In this document: piece by piece, positions 8,323-16,166 of the stretch
Layout of the letters: each line of letters starts with the position of its first letter
Position numbering within the stretch: position 1 is the stretch's first letter
Source of the DNA: JACRCG01 sp964524835
GTDB taxonomy: Bacteria; Desulfobacterota; Desulfuromonadia; Geobacterales; Pseudopelobacteraceae
Reading direction: 5' to 3'
Assembly: GCA_964524835.1 (NCBI GenBank)
Contig: CAZGEG010000008.1
Coordinates: 86,776 to 150,775, forward strand
DNA length: 64,000 nucleotides
Notes under the pieces: generated by a model
The model's database searches: none
Told to the model about the DNA's origin: nothing
What the model saw: only the letters and a program-made list of their open reading frames with translations
Translations under genes and position numbers: made by a program

Positions 8323-9065
8323 TATTGTTCTCCTGGAAAATCAATCGCAATCAGGAAGCTATTATGATCATTCATTAGTTTCAGTAATACGACACTGAAA
8401 AGTAAATCGCTAAAGTATCACAATTAAGCGGTTACATTCTAGAAATTACTGAAAGATTCATCTTCGTAATGTCAATCGCCACTAAACTGCGTCAAGTTCA
8501 TTTTCCAGTTTAGAGATCAATGTTTGGGTATTCCGGCGAAGCCGACTGCTGTTCCGGTGTGGTAATGGATGCATACGATTGCAGCTTACGGATCACTTCC
8601 ATACAGCCGCCATCGGCATCCAACACTTGGCTGAAGGAGGCCCAGAAGGTGATTCTTTGAAAGCAGCCTGCTCCGACTCATGGTGCCAGACACTTCCTTC
8701 TTCAGCAAGACACGAAGATGAATTTCTAAAAGACCTCACCGATTTGCTTGAATGACTTCAGTTGCAGCAAGGCCAGTTTTTTAGCGAGTTTCTGTTGAAC
8801 GGCAAGGGTACCGACGCTGAATCTGCGTAGGAAACCTGGGAACAATGGCGTGAAATATGCGGTATTTATCATAAGGCACTAAACATGTTGATTACTTATC
8901 ACTAATAAAATTAGTTATCTTGTCACAATTTCACATGCTAATGGCCTTATACTAGCGCCATTCACCTAGGCCCCTATAGTTGATAATGTTTAATACCAGA
9001 CCCCTACTGACCCCTGCCCCCACCGTATCCTGACCCGCATCTTACTACCTCAGCACTGATGGGGG
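8323..9065. other. Long non-coding stretch with probable decayed coding remnants
   Basis: About 740 bases without a convincing gene. On the minus strand from about 8660 down to 8515 a short open frame reads ITFWASFSQVLDADGG..., and 8830-8735 reads FLRRFSVGTLAVQQKL...; both end in stops and lack starts. I do not recognise a family. They look like remnants of lost genes or mobile elements. The rest is AT-rich. Confidence 0.35.
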
Positions 9066-9105
9066 TAGATGAAGCAGACCCGATGTGTCAAGTCTGCTTC
9101 ATCTA
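9066..9105 (-). terminator. Stem-loop after the beta-helix protein gene
   Basis: Perfect 14-bp arms TAGATGAAGCAGAC (9066-9079) and its complement (9092-9105) around a 12-base loop, 16 bases past the stop of the upstream minus-strand gene. There is no U-run, so it may be an mRNA-stabilising hairpin or a Rho-assisted end, not a classical terminator. Confidence 0.5.
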
Positions 9106-9121
9106 TCATAACCTCAATATA

Positions 9122-10276
9122 TTACTGACAAGCAACCGCATTGTAATTAGCATCGAACGTACCGAAACATTTGATCGGGCTCGAAACAACTGCAATACCA
9201 CCATTTATCAGTGAGTTATTCACGGCAAACAAACCACTACCGCCATTTAAAAGCGCCAAGTAATCAGCTGTAACGTCGATTGTTGAATTGGCAACAACCG
9301 CGCTTCCTGAATAGGCTGTCCTTATGCCAACCCCACCATTTGGCAAGCTGATGGTAACATTATTCAGGGTTGCCTTGCTATAAACGTACAAGCCTTTAAC
9401 ATCAAACGGTATGGAAATTTGAATCGGTGTAAATCCAGCATTTGTGATCTTAACATTAGTAAGCTCAATATCAACAGCAGTGCTATTTGCAACGCCCACG
9501 GAACCATTGCTGAGAAGATTCACGACTAGGTCTCTGGCAACAGCCGGAGTTGTGAGAGTTGACGAGCTGTTAATTTTTTCCGTCAGAACTCCACCAACCA
9601 TGGCGTTTATGGTGAGAGACCGTACTTCTGAGCCATTTTGCAGCAAAACGCCTGCGTTAAGGGTTGTCAGGCCTTCCCCTGATCCTTCAAGTGTTATGTT
9701 TTCAGGGACAGCAAAATAGGTATTACCGTTGCTACCAGAACTGAGGTTGTAGCTGCCAGGCATGATTTTAAGGAGACAGGGCGCAGCACCGCACCATGTT
9801 GAGGTTGCTGCCAAAGCCTGCTGTAAGTCCGAATAATCACCTCCAGAAGTTGCGACGACCGCCACATTCGCATATTTTTTCTGATAAGCGCTATCATGCG
9901 AATGGTCACCAGCTGCCACTGTGCCACTGGCAGTCCCGATTGGAAGGTTCGATGAATTGATTGTGCCGACGAGATCAGAGGCATTGTGACCATGTGCTCC
10001 AAGCTTGCTTCCAGAGATTGTTCCAGTGATCTTGGCATCCGTAACTGCGCCGTCAATAATCTTCACAGCCGTTACCGCCCCATCCTGAATATGCCCCGTT
10101 TTCACCCCGCTGCCCGAATTCGTGTTTTGCCCCGACGTTCCATCCGCCTCCTTGAGTTTGACCGAAGTCACCTCATCATTAAGCACAGCCGCAAACGACA
10201 TGGACACCGGTGACAACATCGCAGTTAAAACCGCCACCAACAGCAAACTTACCACTCCACTTCCGAATCTTTTCAT
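9122..10276 (-). CDS. Secreted protein with predicted right-handed beta-helix
   Basis: An exported protein of about 384 residues. I start it at the internal Met (10276), MKRFGSGVV..., because it follows a strong GAGGAGGAA ribosome site; an upstream in-frame ATG at 10321 has none. A signal peptide ends near SMSFAA. A repeat-rich linker (VKTGHIQDGAVTAVKIIDGAVTDAKITG) resembles phage tail-fibre or collagen-like stalks. The rest is a series of short beta-rich repeats with N-T and G-S turns like pectin-lyase-fold surface proteins. The function is not known; a surface adhesin or polysaccharide-binding protein is a fair guess. Two palindromes stand upstream. Confidence 0.7.
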   Translation of the reverse strand: MKRFGSGVVSLLLVAVLTAMLSPVSMSFAAVLNDEVTSVKLKEADGTSGQNTNSGSGVKTGHIQDGAVTAVKIIDGAVTDAKITGTISGSKLGAHGHNASDLVGTINSSNLPIGTASGTVAAGDHSHDSAYQKKYANVAVVATSGGDYSDLQQALAATSTWCGAAPCLLKIMPGSYNLSSGSNGNTYFAVPENITLEGSGEGLTTLNAGVLLQNGSEVRSLTINAMVGGVLTEKINSSSTLTTPAVARDLVVNLLSNGSVGVANSTAVDIELTNVKITNAGFTPIQISIPFDVKGLYVYSKATLNNVTISLPNGGVGIRTAYSGSAVVANSTIDVTADYLALLNGGSGLFAVNNSLINGGIAVVSSPIKCFGTFDANYNAVACQ

Positions 10277-10558
10277 CTGTACTTCCTCCTCTGCTGGAAT
10301 TATGCGGTTCATTGACCGCACACCGATTTCATTTCATAAAAACTCAGTCCACGCAAAAACGACACTTGGAGGGAGAGTCATAAATAAAACATCAACAGTT
10401 TATTTAAAACTTCCGCTATCCAAAAGCGCGGCGGCTTACCGAGGCTTCGACCTCCTCCCAATCAACATTCAATCAACTCATCGCCCCATAAATCGAGCGA
10501 CTTAACTAACTCTATTAAGCATTGAAATCAAGTGTAATTCCGGGCATTTAATGCTCGC

Positions 10559-10584
10559 AAATGTGTAAAGTTTTTTACACATTT
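10559..10584. promoter_or_regulatory. Palindrome AAATGTGTAAA-N4-TTTACACATTT
   Basis: Perfect 11-bp arms (10559-10569 and 10574-10584). The core GTGTAAA..TTTACAC recurs at 10618-10636. It lies between the divergent genes for the secreted beta-helix protein and HipBA. Looks like a transcription factor operator; the factor is not known. Confidence 0.55.
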
Positions 10585-10617
10585 CATTATTAATCCTTTA
10601 TTTCAATATGTTACAAA

Positions 10618-10636
10618 GTGTAAAATTTCTTTACAC
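10618..10636. promoter_or_regulatory. Second palindrome GTGTAAA-N5-TTTACAC
   Basis: 7-bp arms around five bases, about 55 bp centre-to-centre from the palindrome at 10559-10584, that is roughly five helical turns. The paired arrangement suggests cooperative binding on one DNA face. Confidence 0.5.
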
Positions 10637-10850
10637 ATTGCGTAACATACTGATTTTAAAACATTTATTTTAATAAATTTTTTTGAGATTTTTTGGGGGA
10701 AGAAGGTCTGATTTGCCGGTTTTCGGGATAATGACGGCGGTTTTGTTTCAGGTCGTTATCAATCACGTCGTTCAAGGAATAATATTGCCAATTTTATGAT
10801 GGAGTTTAGCCGTGTGTCGGCGATTATCAATCAAGGAAACCTTGCCTTGC

Positions 10851-10879
10851 TTGACATAATTGCAAATACATTTTGCATT
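10851..10879 (+). promoter_or_regulatory. hipBA promoter with overlapping inverted repeat
   Basis: TTGACA (10851-10856) and a weak -10 TGCATT (10874-10879) with 17 bases between. An inverted repeat TGCAAA-N5-TTTGCA (10861-10877) covers the spacer and -10, and another ATGCAAAC half-site lies near 10900. This fits autorepression by HipB, as known for hipBA operons; the operator identity is inferred. Confidence 0.5.
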
Positions 10880-10934
10880 AAAGCCATTTCGCCACTATTA
10901 TGCAAACTATACTTTCTATAAAATGGTGATCGAT

Positions 10935-11228
10935 ATGACCGTTGTCGAGGTAAAATTACAGAAACTTGGCTCCAGGCTGCGAAGCGTTCGTCTGAGTCGA
11001 AACGATACTCAGGCGATGTTTGCCGCCCGTATCGGAATAAGTGTTCCCACGCTTCGTAAAATGGAATCCGGCGACTCCACCGTTCTAATCGGCCACTGGG
11101 CAAATGCCCTGGACCTACTTGACCGCGAGGAGGAAATCGATGCGATCTTGGCCGAGCCTGAAGATCTGTTTGCCAAATACAAGATGATGAATGCTTCGAC
11201 ACGCAGAAGGGCTTCTGGGAGGACGTGA
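10935..11228 (+). CDS. HipB-like antitoxin, helix-turn-helix
   Basis: Cro/C1-type DNA-binding antitoxin of a type II HipBA module. From the ATG at 10935 it has 97 residues; the choice rests on GGTGA a few bases upstream, with an alternative ATG at 10923. The XRE helix-turn-helix is visible in LGSRLRSVRLSRNDTQAMFA and RIGISVPTLRKMESGD. The C-terminus is polar and could contact HipA. Its stop overlaps the HipA start (TGATG), so the two are coupled. It should bind the promoter just upstream and repress it. Confidence 0.85.
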   Translation: MTVVEVKLQKLGSRLRSVRLSRNDTQAMFAARIGISVPTLRKMESGDSTVLIGHWANALDLLDREEEIDAILAEPEDLFAKYKMMNASTRRRASGRT

Positions 11229-12418
11229 TGATCCACCGGATCGGAGTTTGGGAGCAAACGACAGGAAAGCACCTCCCGGTCGGGGAGATGGTGTGCGAAA
11301 TCACCGACAAAGGTCGCGGCAAAGGCGCTTTCAGGTATGAGCGGGAATATCTTGAGAGGGTTGATGCCTTCCCGCTCGACCCGGTAAACCTCCCGTTGAA
11401 ACCGGTATCCTTCCCGGTTGAGCACCCCGGTGTTTTCAGTGTCTTTGAAGACAGCCTTCCCGATGACTGGGGGCGTAAACTACTTATCCGCAAGTACCGG
11501 ATCACGCGGCACAAGCAGAATCTGCCAAACCTGCTGGCTGCCCTTGGTAACGGTGGACTCGGCGCATTGTCGTACTCGCTACACGATAAACCTCACCCGT
11601 CACCTTCGAATACCGCCATCCACAAACTGGAATCGCTTGTCCCGGCTGCCGAGTTGTTCGAGCGCGGCACAATCCAAAATACCGATCTTTCCCTGCTTCT
11701 GGATGCCGGCAGCCCTCCCGGAGGGACTCGTCCCAAAGCCGTAATTTTCGACGAGTTGAACAATATTCACTATCTTGCCAAGTTTCCGAGTGTCAAGGAT
11801 CATGTGGATGTGGTGAAGATCGAAGCCGCCACAATGAGTCTGGCGGCAAAAGCCGGCCTCAACGTTCCATCCACCAGGCTCGTCCAATGCGAGAGCAAAT
11901 CCGTCCTCCTTGTCCAGCGTTTTGATATCATGCCGGACGGTCGCCGGCACATGATCAGTCTTCAGACCCTTCTAAAGGCACATGGTTACTACCAGTTCAG
12001 GTACCGGGATGTTCTGAGAATCGTGCGTAAATATAGCGCCGACCCGCTGGAGGACTCGGAGCTGCTCTTTCGCCGGATGGCTTTCAATGCTATAGTGGGC
12101 AACACTGACGATCATTTGAAAAAATTCTGGATGGTCTTTGATCATGAACTGAACTGGCGTCTTTCGCCTACTTTTGGTCACAATCCCGACATTGGAAACC
12201 GGGGGGAGCATGTCCTGTATTTTGAGAGAGACCCGTACTATCACGGACGAAAAGAACTTGAGAATCTGGGGCGGAGGTGGGGAATCCACAAAGCGGAGGC
12301 GGTGGTATCGCAGGTATTTGAAGCCGTGACCGGCTGGAAAAACGAGTTTTTCCTTGCCGGCGTTTCGGAATCAGACATCGACCGATTCGGGGAAATAGAT
12401 GTGCGCCTCGGGAGATAA
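11228..12418 (+). CDS. HipA-family Ser/Thr kinase toxin, metal-site residues substituted
   Basis: HipA-family protein of 396 residues; the family kinases phosphorylate aminoacyl-tRNA synthetases and cause dormancy. The N-terminal subdomain (VFEDSLPDDWGRKLL), the P-loop-like SPPGGTRPKAVI near 162-173, the ATP-contacting LAKFPS and KIEAATM, and the catalytic segment GNTDDHLKKF (291-300, Asp294) are all present. The residues matching E. coli HipA Asn314 and Asp332, which hold magnesium, are Lys299 (TDDHLKK) and Gly317 (SPTFGHNPD). Each differs from the common Asn or Asp by one base change. It may be a pseudokinase or an inactivated toxin. ATG at 11228 is preferred over GTG at 11225. Confidence 0.85.
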   Translation: MIHRIGVWEQTTGKHLPVGEMVCEITDKGRGKGAFRYEREYLERVDAFPLDPVNLPLKPVSFPVEHPGVFSVFEDSLPDDWGRKLLIRKYRITRHKQNLPNLLAALGNGGLGALSYSLHDKPHPSPSNTAIHKLESLVPAAELFERGTIQNTDLSLLLDAGSPPGGTRPKAVIFDELNNIHYLAKFPSVKDHVDVVKIEAATMSLAAKAGLNVPSTRLVQCESKSVLLVQRFDIMPDGRRHMISLQTLLKAHGYYQFRYRDVLRIVRKYSADPLEDSELLFRRMAFNAIVGNTDDHLKKFWMVFDHELNWRLSPTFGHNPDIGNRGEHVLYFERDPYYHGRKELENLGRRWGIHKAEAVVSQVFEAVTGWKNEFFLAGVSESDIDRFGEIDVRLGR

Positions 12419-12517
12419 TGCACCCCGTATTCTATAATATCCTGGGCAATCCATGACCACCGCAACTGGCGGTAACCCGCTAAAACCGGATTACGGAGCG
12501 CCGTCCCCCCTCTCCTC

Positions 12518-12546
12518 TTGACAAATCCGCCCTACAGGTCAATAAT
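12518..12546 (+). promoter_or_regulatory. nadB promoter
   Basis: TTGACA at 12518-12523, a 17-base spacer and AATAAT at 12541-12546, 44 bases before the ATG. It resembles the promoter before the truncated nadB copy. Confidence 0.6.
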
Positions 12547-12589
12547 TCGTTATTTCCTGTATACACAACCGTTTAAAGGGAAGTATATC

Positions 12590-14185
12590 ATGCGCATCGA
12601 AAGTGATTTTCTTGTTATCGGCAGCGGTATCGCCGGTCTCTCCTTTGCCCTCCAGGCAGCCGACCATGGCAGCGTCGCCATTGTTACCAAACGTGATATT
12701 TCAGAATCGGCGACCAAGTATGCCCAGGGGGGCATCGCCTCCGTTTATTCCGACGAGGACTCATTCGATGCCCATATCGAGGATACTCTGGTTGCGGGGG
12801 CCGGCATCTGCCATGAAGATGTCGTCAGGATGGTGGTGGAGGAAGGTCCGCAGACCATTCGCAATCTGATCGAGTGGGGGGTGAAATTCACCACCAGCGG
12901 CGAATCCTATGATCTGACCCGCGAGGGGGGGCACAGCGCCCGCCGTATCCTGCACGCCGAGGACATCACCGGGCGCGAGATCGAGCGGGCGCTGGTCGAA
13001 GCGGTCAGGCAGCACCCTGCGATTACGATCTATGAAAACCACATCGCCATCGACCTGATAACCTCTGCCAAGATCGAACGCCGCCAGCTGGAGCAGAACC
13101 GCTGCCTTGGCGCCTACGTGCTGGACATCCCCGGCGATACCGTTGTGACCTTCAGCTCTAAGATCACGCTCCTGGCCAGCGGCGGCGCCGGCAAGGTGTA
13201 CCTTTATACCTGCAACCCCGACGTTGCGTCCGGTGACGGCGTTGCCATGGCGTATCGCGCCGGTGCCACGATTGCAAACATGGAATTCATGCAGTTCCAC
13301 CCCACCACACTGTTTCACCCTCTGGCAAAATCATTTCTCATTTCGGAAGCGGTGCGTGGAGAAGGCGCGATCCTGCGCCGGCGTGACGGCACCGCGTTTA
13401 TGGAGAAATACCACAAGCTGAAGGATCTGGCGCCCCGCGACATCGTTGCCCGCGCCATAGACAACGAGATGAAGATCAGCGGTGATGACTGCGCCTATCT
13501 CGATATCACCCATGAGCCGGCGGATGTCGTCCGCAACCGGTTTCCCAATATTTACCAGACCTGTATGGAGTTCGGACTGGATATGACCAGGGAGTGGCTT
13601 CCGGTCGTGCCTGCCGCCCACTACCTCTGCGGTGGTGTGGCGGTCAATTTTGATGCCGAAACGGATATCCCCGGTCTGTACGCCATTGGAGAAACCGCCT
13701 TCACCGGCCTGCATGGCGCCAACCGCCTTGCCAGCAACTCACTTCTTGAAGCCGCGGTATATGCAGGGCGCGCCTACCGCCATTCCAGTGACGTCATCAG
13801 ATCGCTTCCGAGCGACCATCGTGACATACCTGCCTGGGACTCAGGCACCGCCACCAACAGTGACGAGATGGTGGTCGTTTCCCAGAACTGGGACGAAATC
13901 CGTCGCACCATGTGGAATTATGTCGGTATCGTGCGTTCCGACAAGCGACTGGCACGGGCCATGAGCCGCATTATGCTGATCCAGGGGGAAATAGAGGAGT
14001 ATTACTGGAATTTCAACGTGACTTCCGACCTGATCGAATTGCGCAACATCGCCACTGTAGCGGAGCTGATCATAACCTGTGCCCAAAAGCGCAAGGAGTC
14101 CCGCGGGCTGCACTACAATCTGGACTACCCTTTCCTTGATGACCTGAACGGAAAAAGAGACAGTTTTGTCAAGAAACAGTTTTAA
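12590..14185 (+). CDS. nadB: L-aspartate oxidase
   Basis: Flavoenzyme that oxidises L-aspartate to iminoaspartate, the first step of de novo NAD synthesis, 531 residues. The start at 12590 follows AAAGGGAAG; an upstream in-frame start at 12518 lies within the promoter. FAD binding is shown by VIGSGIAGLSFALQA, and succinate dehydrogenase/fumarate reductase-family signatures by the GGAGKVYLYT and HPTTLF segments, GEGAILRR, and HGANRLASNSLLE. The first 376 bases are duplicated at 4202-4577. In anaerobes NadB uses fumarate as acceptor, which suits a Geobacter-like host. The next gene, chorismate mutase, starts 14 bases later. Confidence 0.96.
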   Translation: MRIESDFLVIGSGIAGLSFALQAADHGSVAIVTKRDISESATKYAQGGIASVYSDEDSFDAHIEDTLVAGAGICHEDVVRMVVEEGPQTIRNLIEWGVKFTTSGESYDLTREGGHSARRILHAEDITGREIERALVEAVRQHPAITIYENHIAIDLITSAKIERRQLEQNRCLGAYVLDIPGDTVVTFSSKITLLASGGAGKVYLYTCNPDVASGDGVAMAYRAGATIANMEFMQFHPTTLFHPLAKSFLISEAVRGEGAILRRRDGTAFMEKYHKLKDLAPRDIVARAIDNEMKISGDDCAYLDITHEPADVVRNRFPNIYQTCMEFGLDMTREWLPVVPAAHYLCGGVAVNFDAETDIPGLYAIGETAFTGLHGANRLASNSLLEAAVYAGRAYRHSSDVIRSLPSDHRDIPAWDSGTATNSDEMVVVSQNWDEIRRTMWNYVGIVRSDKRLARAMSRIMLIQGEIEEYYWNFNVTSDLIELRNIATVAELIITCAQKRKESRGLHYNLDYPFLDDLNGKRDSFVKKQF

Positions 14186-14199
14186 AAGGAGCTGCAACC

Positions 14200-14478
14200 G
14201 TGGAAATCGGCGAAATTCGCAAGCGGATTGACCTTCTGGATGACGTGCTGCTGCGCATCTTTAACGAGCGTGCCCGGTTGGCGCTGGAAATCGGACATGC
14301 CAAAAAAGAGCTGAAACTGCCGGTGTTTGATCCGGCCCGGGAAAAGCGGATTTTTCAGCGCATGAAAGAGGATAACCCCGGCCCGCTGGACGATGAAGCA
14401 ATTATCAGGATGTTCGAGCGCGTCGTCGATGAATCCCGTCGTCTGGAACGCATAATGTCACATAAAGAAGAAGATTAG
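14200..14478 (+). CDS. Chorismate mutase, AroQ type
   Basis: Monofunctional AroQ-class chorismate mutase, 92 residues, all alpha-helical. It converts chorismate to prephenate on the way to Phe and Tyr. It begins with GTG after AAAAGGAG. Family signatures are IRKRIDLLDDVLLRIFNERA at the N-terminus, the IGHAKKELKLPVFDPAREKRI segment (split here as IGHAKKE and PVFDPAREK) with the active-site Arg and Lys, and FERVVDESRR at the end. It is free of the prephenate dehydratase domain often fused to it. The small regulatory-domain gene directly downstream suggests a shared control. Confidence 0.92.
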   Translation: MEIGEIRKRIDLLDDVLLRIFNERARLALEIGHAKKELKLPVFDPAREKRIFQRMKEDNPGPLDDEAIIRMFERVVDESRRLERIMSHKEED

Positions 14479-14492
14479 GGAGTGTCTGTAAT

Positions 14493-14702
14493 ATGCTGAT
14501 TATAATGAAGAAACATGCGGAAGAGACGGCGCTGGATTCAATCAAGGAATATCTGATCACCCGTGATTTTGACATTCATCAGTCTACCGGGGCAAACCGC
14601 ACCATCATCGGTGTGATCGGCGACACCTCAACCCTTAATGACCATGAGATCGAAACCATGCCGGGAGTCAGTCAGGTGGTGCGAATCAGGAAGGATGACT
14701 AG
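14493..14702 (+). CDS. Free-standing ferredoxin-like regulatory domain of DAHP synthase
   Basis: 69 residues. MLIIMKKHAEE..., then HQSTGANRTIIGVIGDTS and MPGVSQVVRIRK match the small N-terminal ferredoxin-like (ACT-like) domain of type I-beta DAHP synthases such as the Thermotoga enzyme, where it mediates feedback by aromatic amino acids. No catalytic barrel follows; the next gene is rpsT. It may bind Phe or Tyr and act in trans on chorismate mutase or a separate DAHP synthase; that is inference. AGGGAG upstream supports the start at 14493. Confidence 0.75.
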   Translation: MLIIMKKHAEETALDSIKEYLITRDFDIHQSTGANRTIIGVIGDTSTLNDHEIETMPGVSQVVRIRKDD

Positions 14703-14744
14703 AAGCGGGATGTAACTTCACAATCATCCGGAAGTACAATTGTC

Positions 14745-14773
14745 TTGACACAGCCTGGCGGACAGTGATAAAC
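14745..14773 (+). promoter_or_regulatory. rpsT promoter
   Basis: TTGACA at 14745-14750 and a -10 near GATAAA/ATAAAC (14767-14773), spacing 16-17, about 50 bases before the TTG start of rpsT. Confidence 0.55.
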
Positions 14774-14823
14774 AACTAGCTTCAATTTCGTTACTTACTC
14801 AAGAAAATTTTTGGAGGTGCAGT

Positions 14824-15087
14824 TTGGCTCATCATAAGTCGGCAATCAAGAGGATCAAGCAGACAGTAAAGAAAACCGCCCGTAATCGTCATGTATCATC
14901 GACGCTGAAAACATATATCAAGCGCGTTCGTGAAGCGGTGGAAGCCAAAGACAAGGATGCCGCCGTTGCAGCTCTCAAGGTGGCCATCCCGGTCATTGAT
15001 GCCACTGCGACCAAGGGTGTCATTCACAGTTCGACGGCTTCCCGCAATGTTTCACGCCTGACAAAACTGGTCAACACTCTCGGCTAA
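14824..15087 (+). CDS. rpsT: 30S ribosomal protein S20
   Basis: Primary 16S rRNA-binding protein, 87 residues, highly basic (AHHKSAIKRIKQTVKKTARN at the start). It starts with TTG at 14824 after a strong GGAGGTG. E. coli rpsT also starts with UUG, and the weak start there takes part in autogenous control by S20; the same may hold here. It is flanked by its own promoter and a strong terminator, so it is a single-gene unit. Confidence 0.97.
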   Translation: MAHHKSAIKRIKQTVKKTARNRHVSSTLKTYIKRVREAVEAKDKDAAVAALKVAIPVIDATATKGVIHSSTASRNVSRLTKLVNTLG

Positions 15088-15104
15088 ATCATATTCATAG
15101 CTAT

Positions 15105-15139
15105 AAAAAGGGGGCTGCGATTCCGCATGCCCCCTTTTT
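15105..15139 (+). terminator. rpsT terminator
   Basis: AAAAAGGGGGC (15105-15115) pairs with GCCCCCTTTTT (15129-15139), followed by GCG. A strong intrinsic terminator that can also serve the convergent holA operon. Confidence 0.92.
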
Positions 15140-15165
15140 GCGTAGCAGGGATTTGCAACCTGCTG

Positions 15166-16164
15166 TTACCACCCGCCGGTGCAAATCCCCATCGTCATCC
15201 CGTGCAGAAGGGCATATGACTGCCCCCCTCCCGTTTTTGAAGCAACATCGCACCGATAAAACTCCTCGAAAATCCGCTTCAGTTCCCTTCTCGAAAAGGT
15301 GCGGGCCTGCGCAACAATATCACCCAAAAAAAACGCATTTATATTGAGCTCCCTGCCGATATCTGCCTGCTGCATCTTCTTGTCGAGCAGCTCTCTGACG
15401 CGCCATAATTTTCGAAAGTGGCTTGTCAGGGCGCCGATTATCATCGGCGCGTCCTCGCCGTGAAGAAAAAGCGCATCGAGACTCCTGATCGAATTCGGCA
15501 GGTCACGAAGCCCCAGAAATTTCGCCAGTTCAAAGGCGGTAAAAGCCTTGCTGCTGCTGGCCATTACCTTGACGTCATCGACTGTTATGCGCGGCTTTGC
15601 ACCGGCGTAGACCACCAGCTTTTCAATCTGCGAGCTCAGTTCCTGCAGGTTGTTGCCGATCAGTGCCGACAATAGTTCAGCGGCGGCTGTTTCTATAGGC
15701 TTTCCCTGGGCGACCGATTCACTTTGAATAAATCCTGACAGCTTGTTGTCGTAGAACCGCTTGTATTCGACCAGGACGCCATGCTTTTTGAATTCCAGGA
15801 AAAACTTCTTGCGCTGATCGATCTTGGTACCGGTCAGCAGCAGGCAGGTGCCGGGAGCCGGATTCTGGATATACGGCAGCATGGTTTCGAGAGCATCAGC
15901 TTTAAGCTGTTCAGCCCGCTTGACCAGTACCGCGCGCCGTTCCGAGAACATCGGCAGGGTCTGGGCGGCATCGATGATGTCCACCCCTTTTGATTCATTG
16001 CCATAATAGACATTGAAATTGAAGTCTTTAAGGGAAGGGTCAATCGCCCGCTCAAGCAGCATGCCCACCGCACGCTCGACCAGAAACTGCTCTTCGCCGT
16101 ACAGAAAACAGACGGCCGGCACATTGCCCTTCTTCAGGGATGTTTCAAACTCCTGGGGTGTCAT
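15166..16164 (-). CDS. holA: DNA polymerase III subunit delta
   Basis: Clamp-loader subunit that opens the beta sliding clamp, 332 residues. Its N-terminal PAVCFLYGEEQFLVERAV, the IQNPAPGTCLLLTGTKID region (Walker-B-like strand without ATPase function) and the C-terminal collar helices, including LLDKKMQQADIGRELNI, match the family. It is the last gene of the leuS-lptE-holA group, two bases after lptE. The same order is common in this bacterial family. Confidence 0.92.
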   Translation of the reverse strand: MTPQEFETSLKKGNVPAVCFLYGEEQFLVERAVGMLLERAIDPSLKDFNFNVYYGNESKGVDIIDAAQTLPMFSERRAVLVKRAEQLKADALETMLPYIQNPAPGTCLLLTGTKIDQRKKFFLEFKKHGVLVEYKRFYDNKLSGFIQSESVAQGKPIETAAAELLSALIGNNLQELSSQIEKLVVYAGAKPRITVDDVKVMASSSKAFTAFELAKFLGLRDLPNSIRSLDALFLHGEDAPMIIGALTSHFRKLWRVRELLDKKMQQADIGRELNINAFFLGDIVAQARTFSRRELKRIFEEFYRCDVASKTGGGQSYALLHGMTMGICTGGW

Positions 16165-16166
16165 AG

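Noticed and set aside
10322..10558. Cyclic di-nucleotide (GEMM) riboswitch before the secreted beta-helix protein
   Set aside because: Geobacter often has these, but I could not find the conserved GEMM core sequences in this leader.
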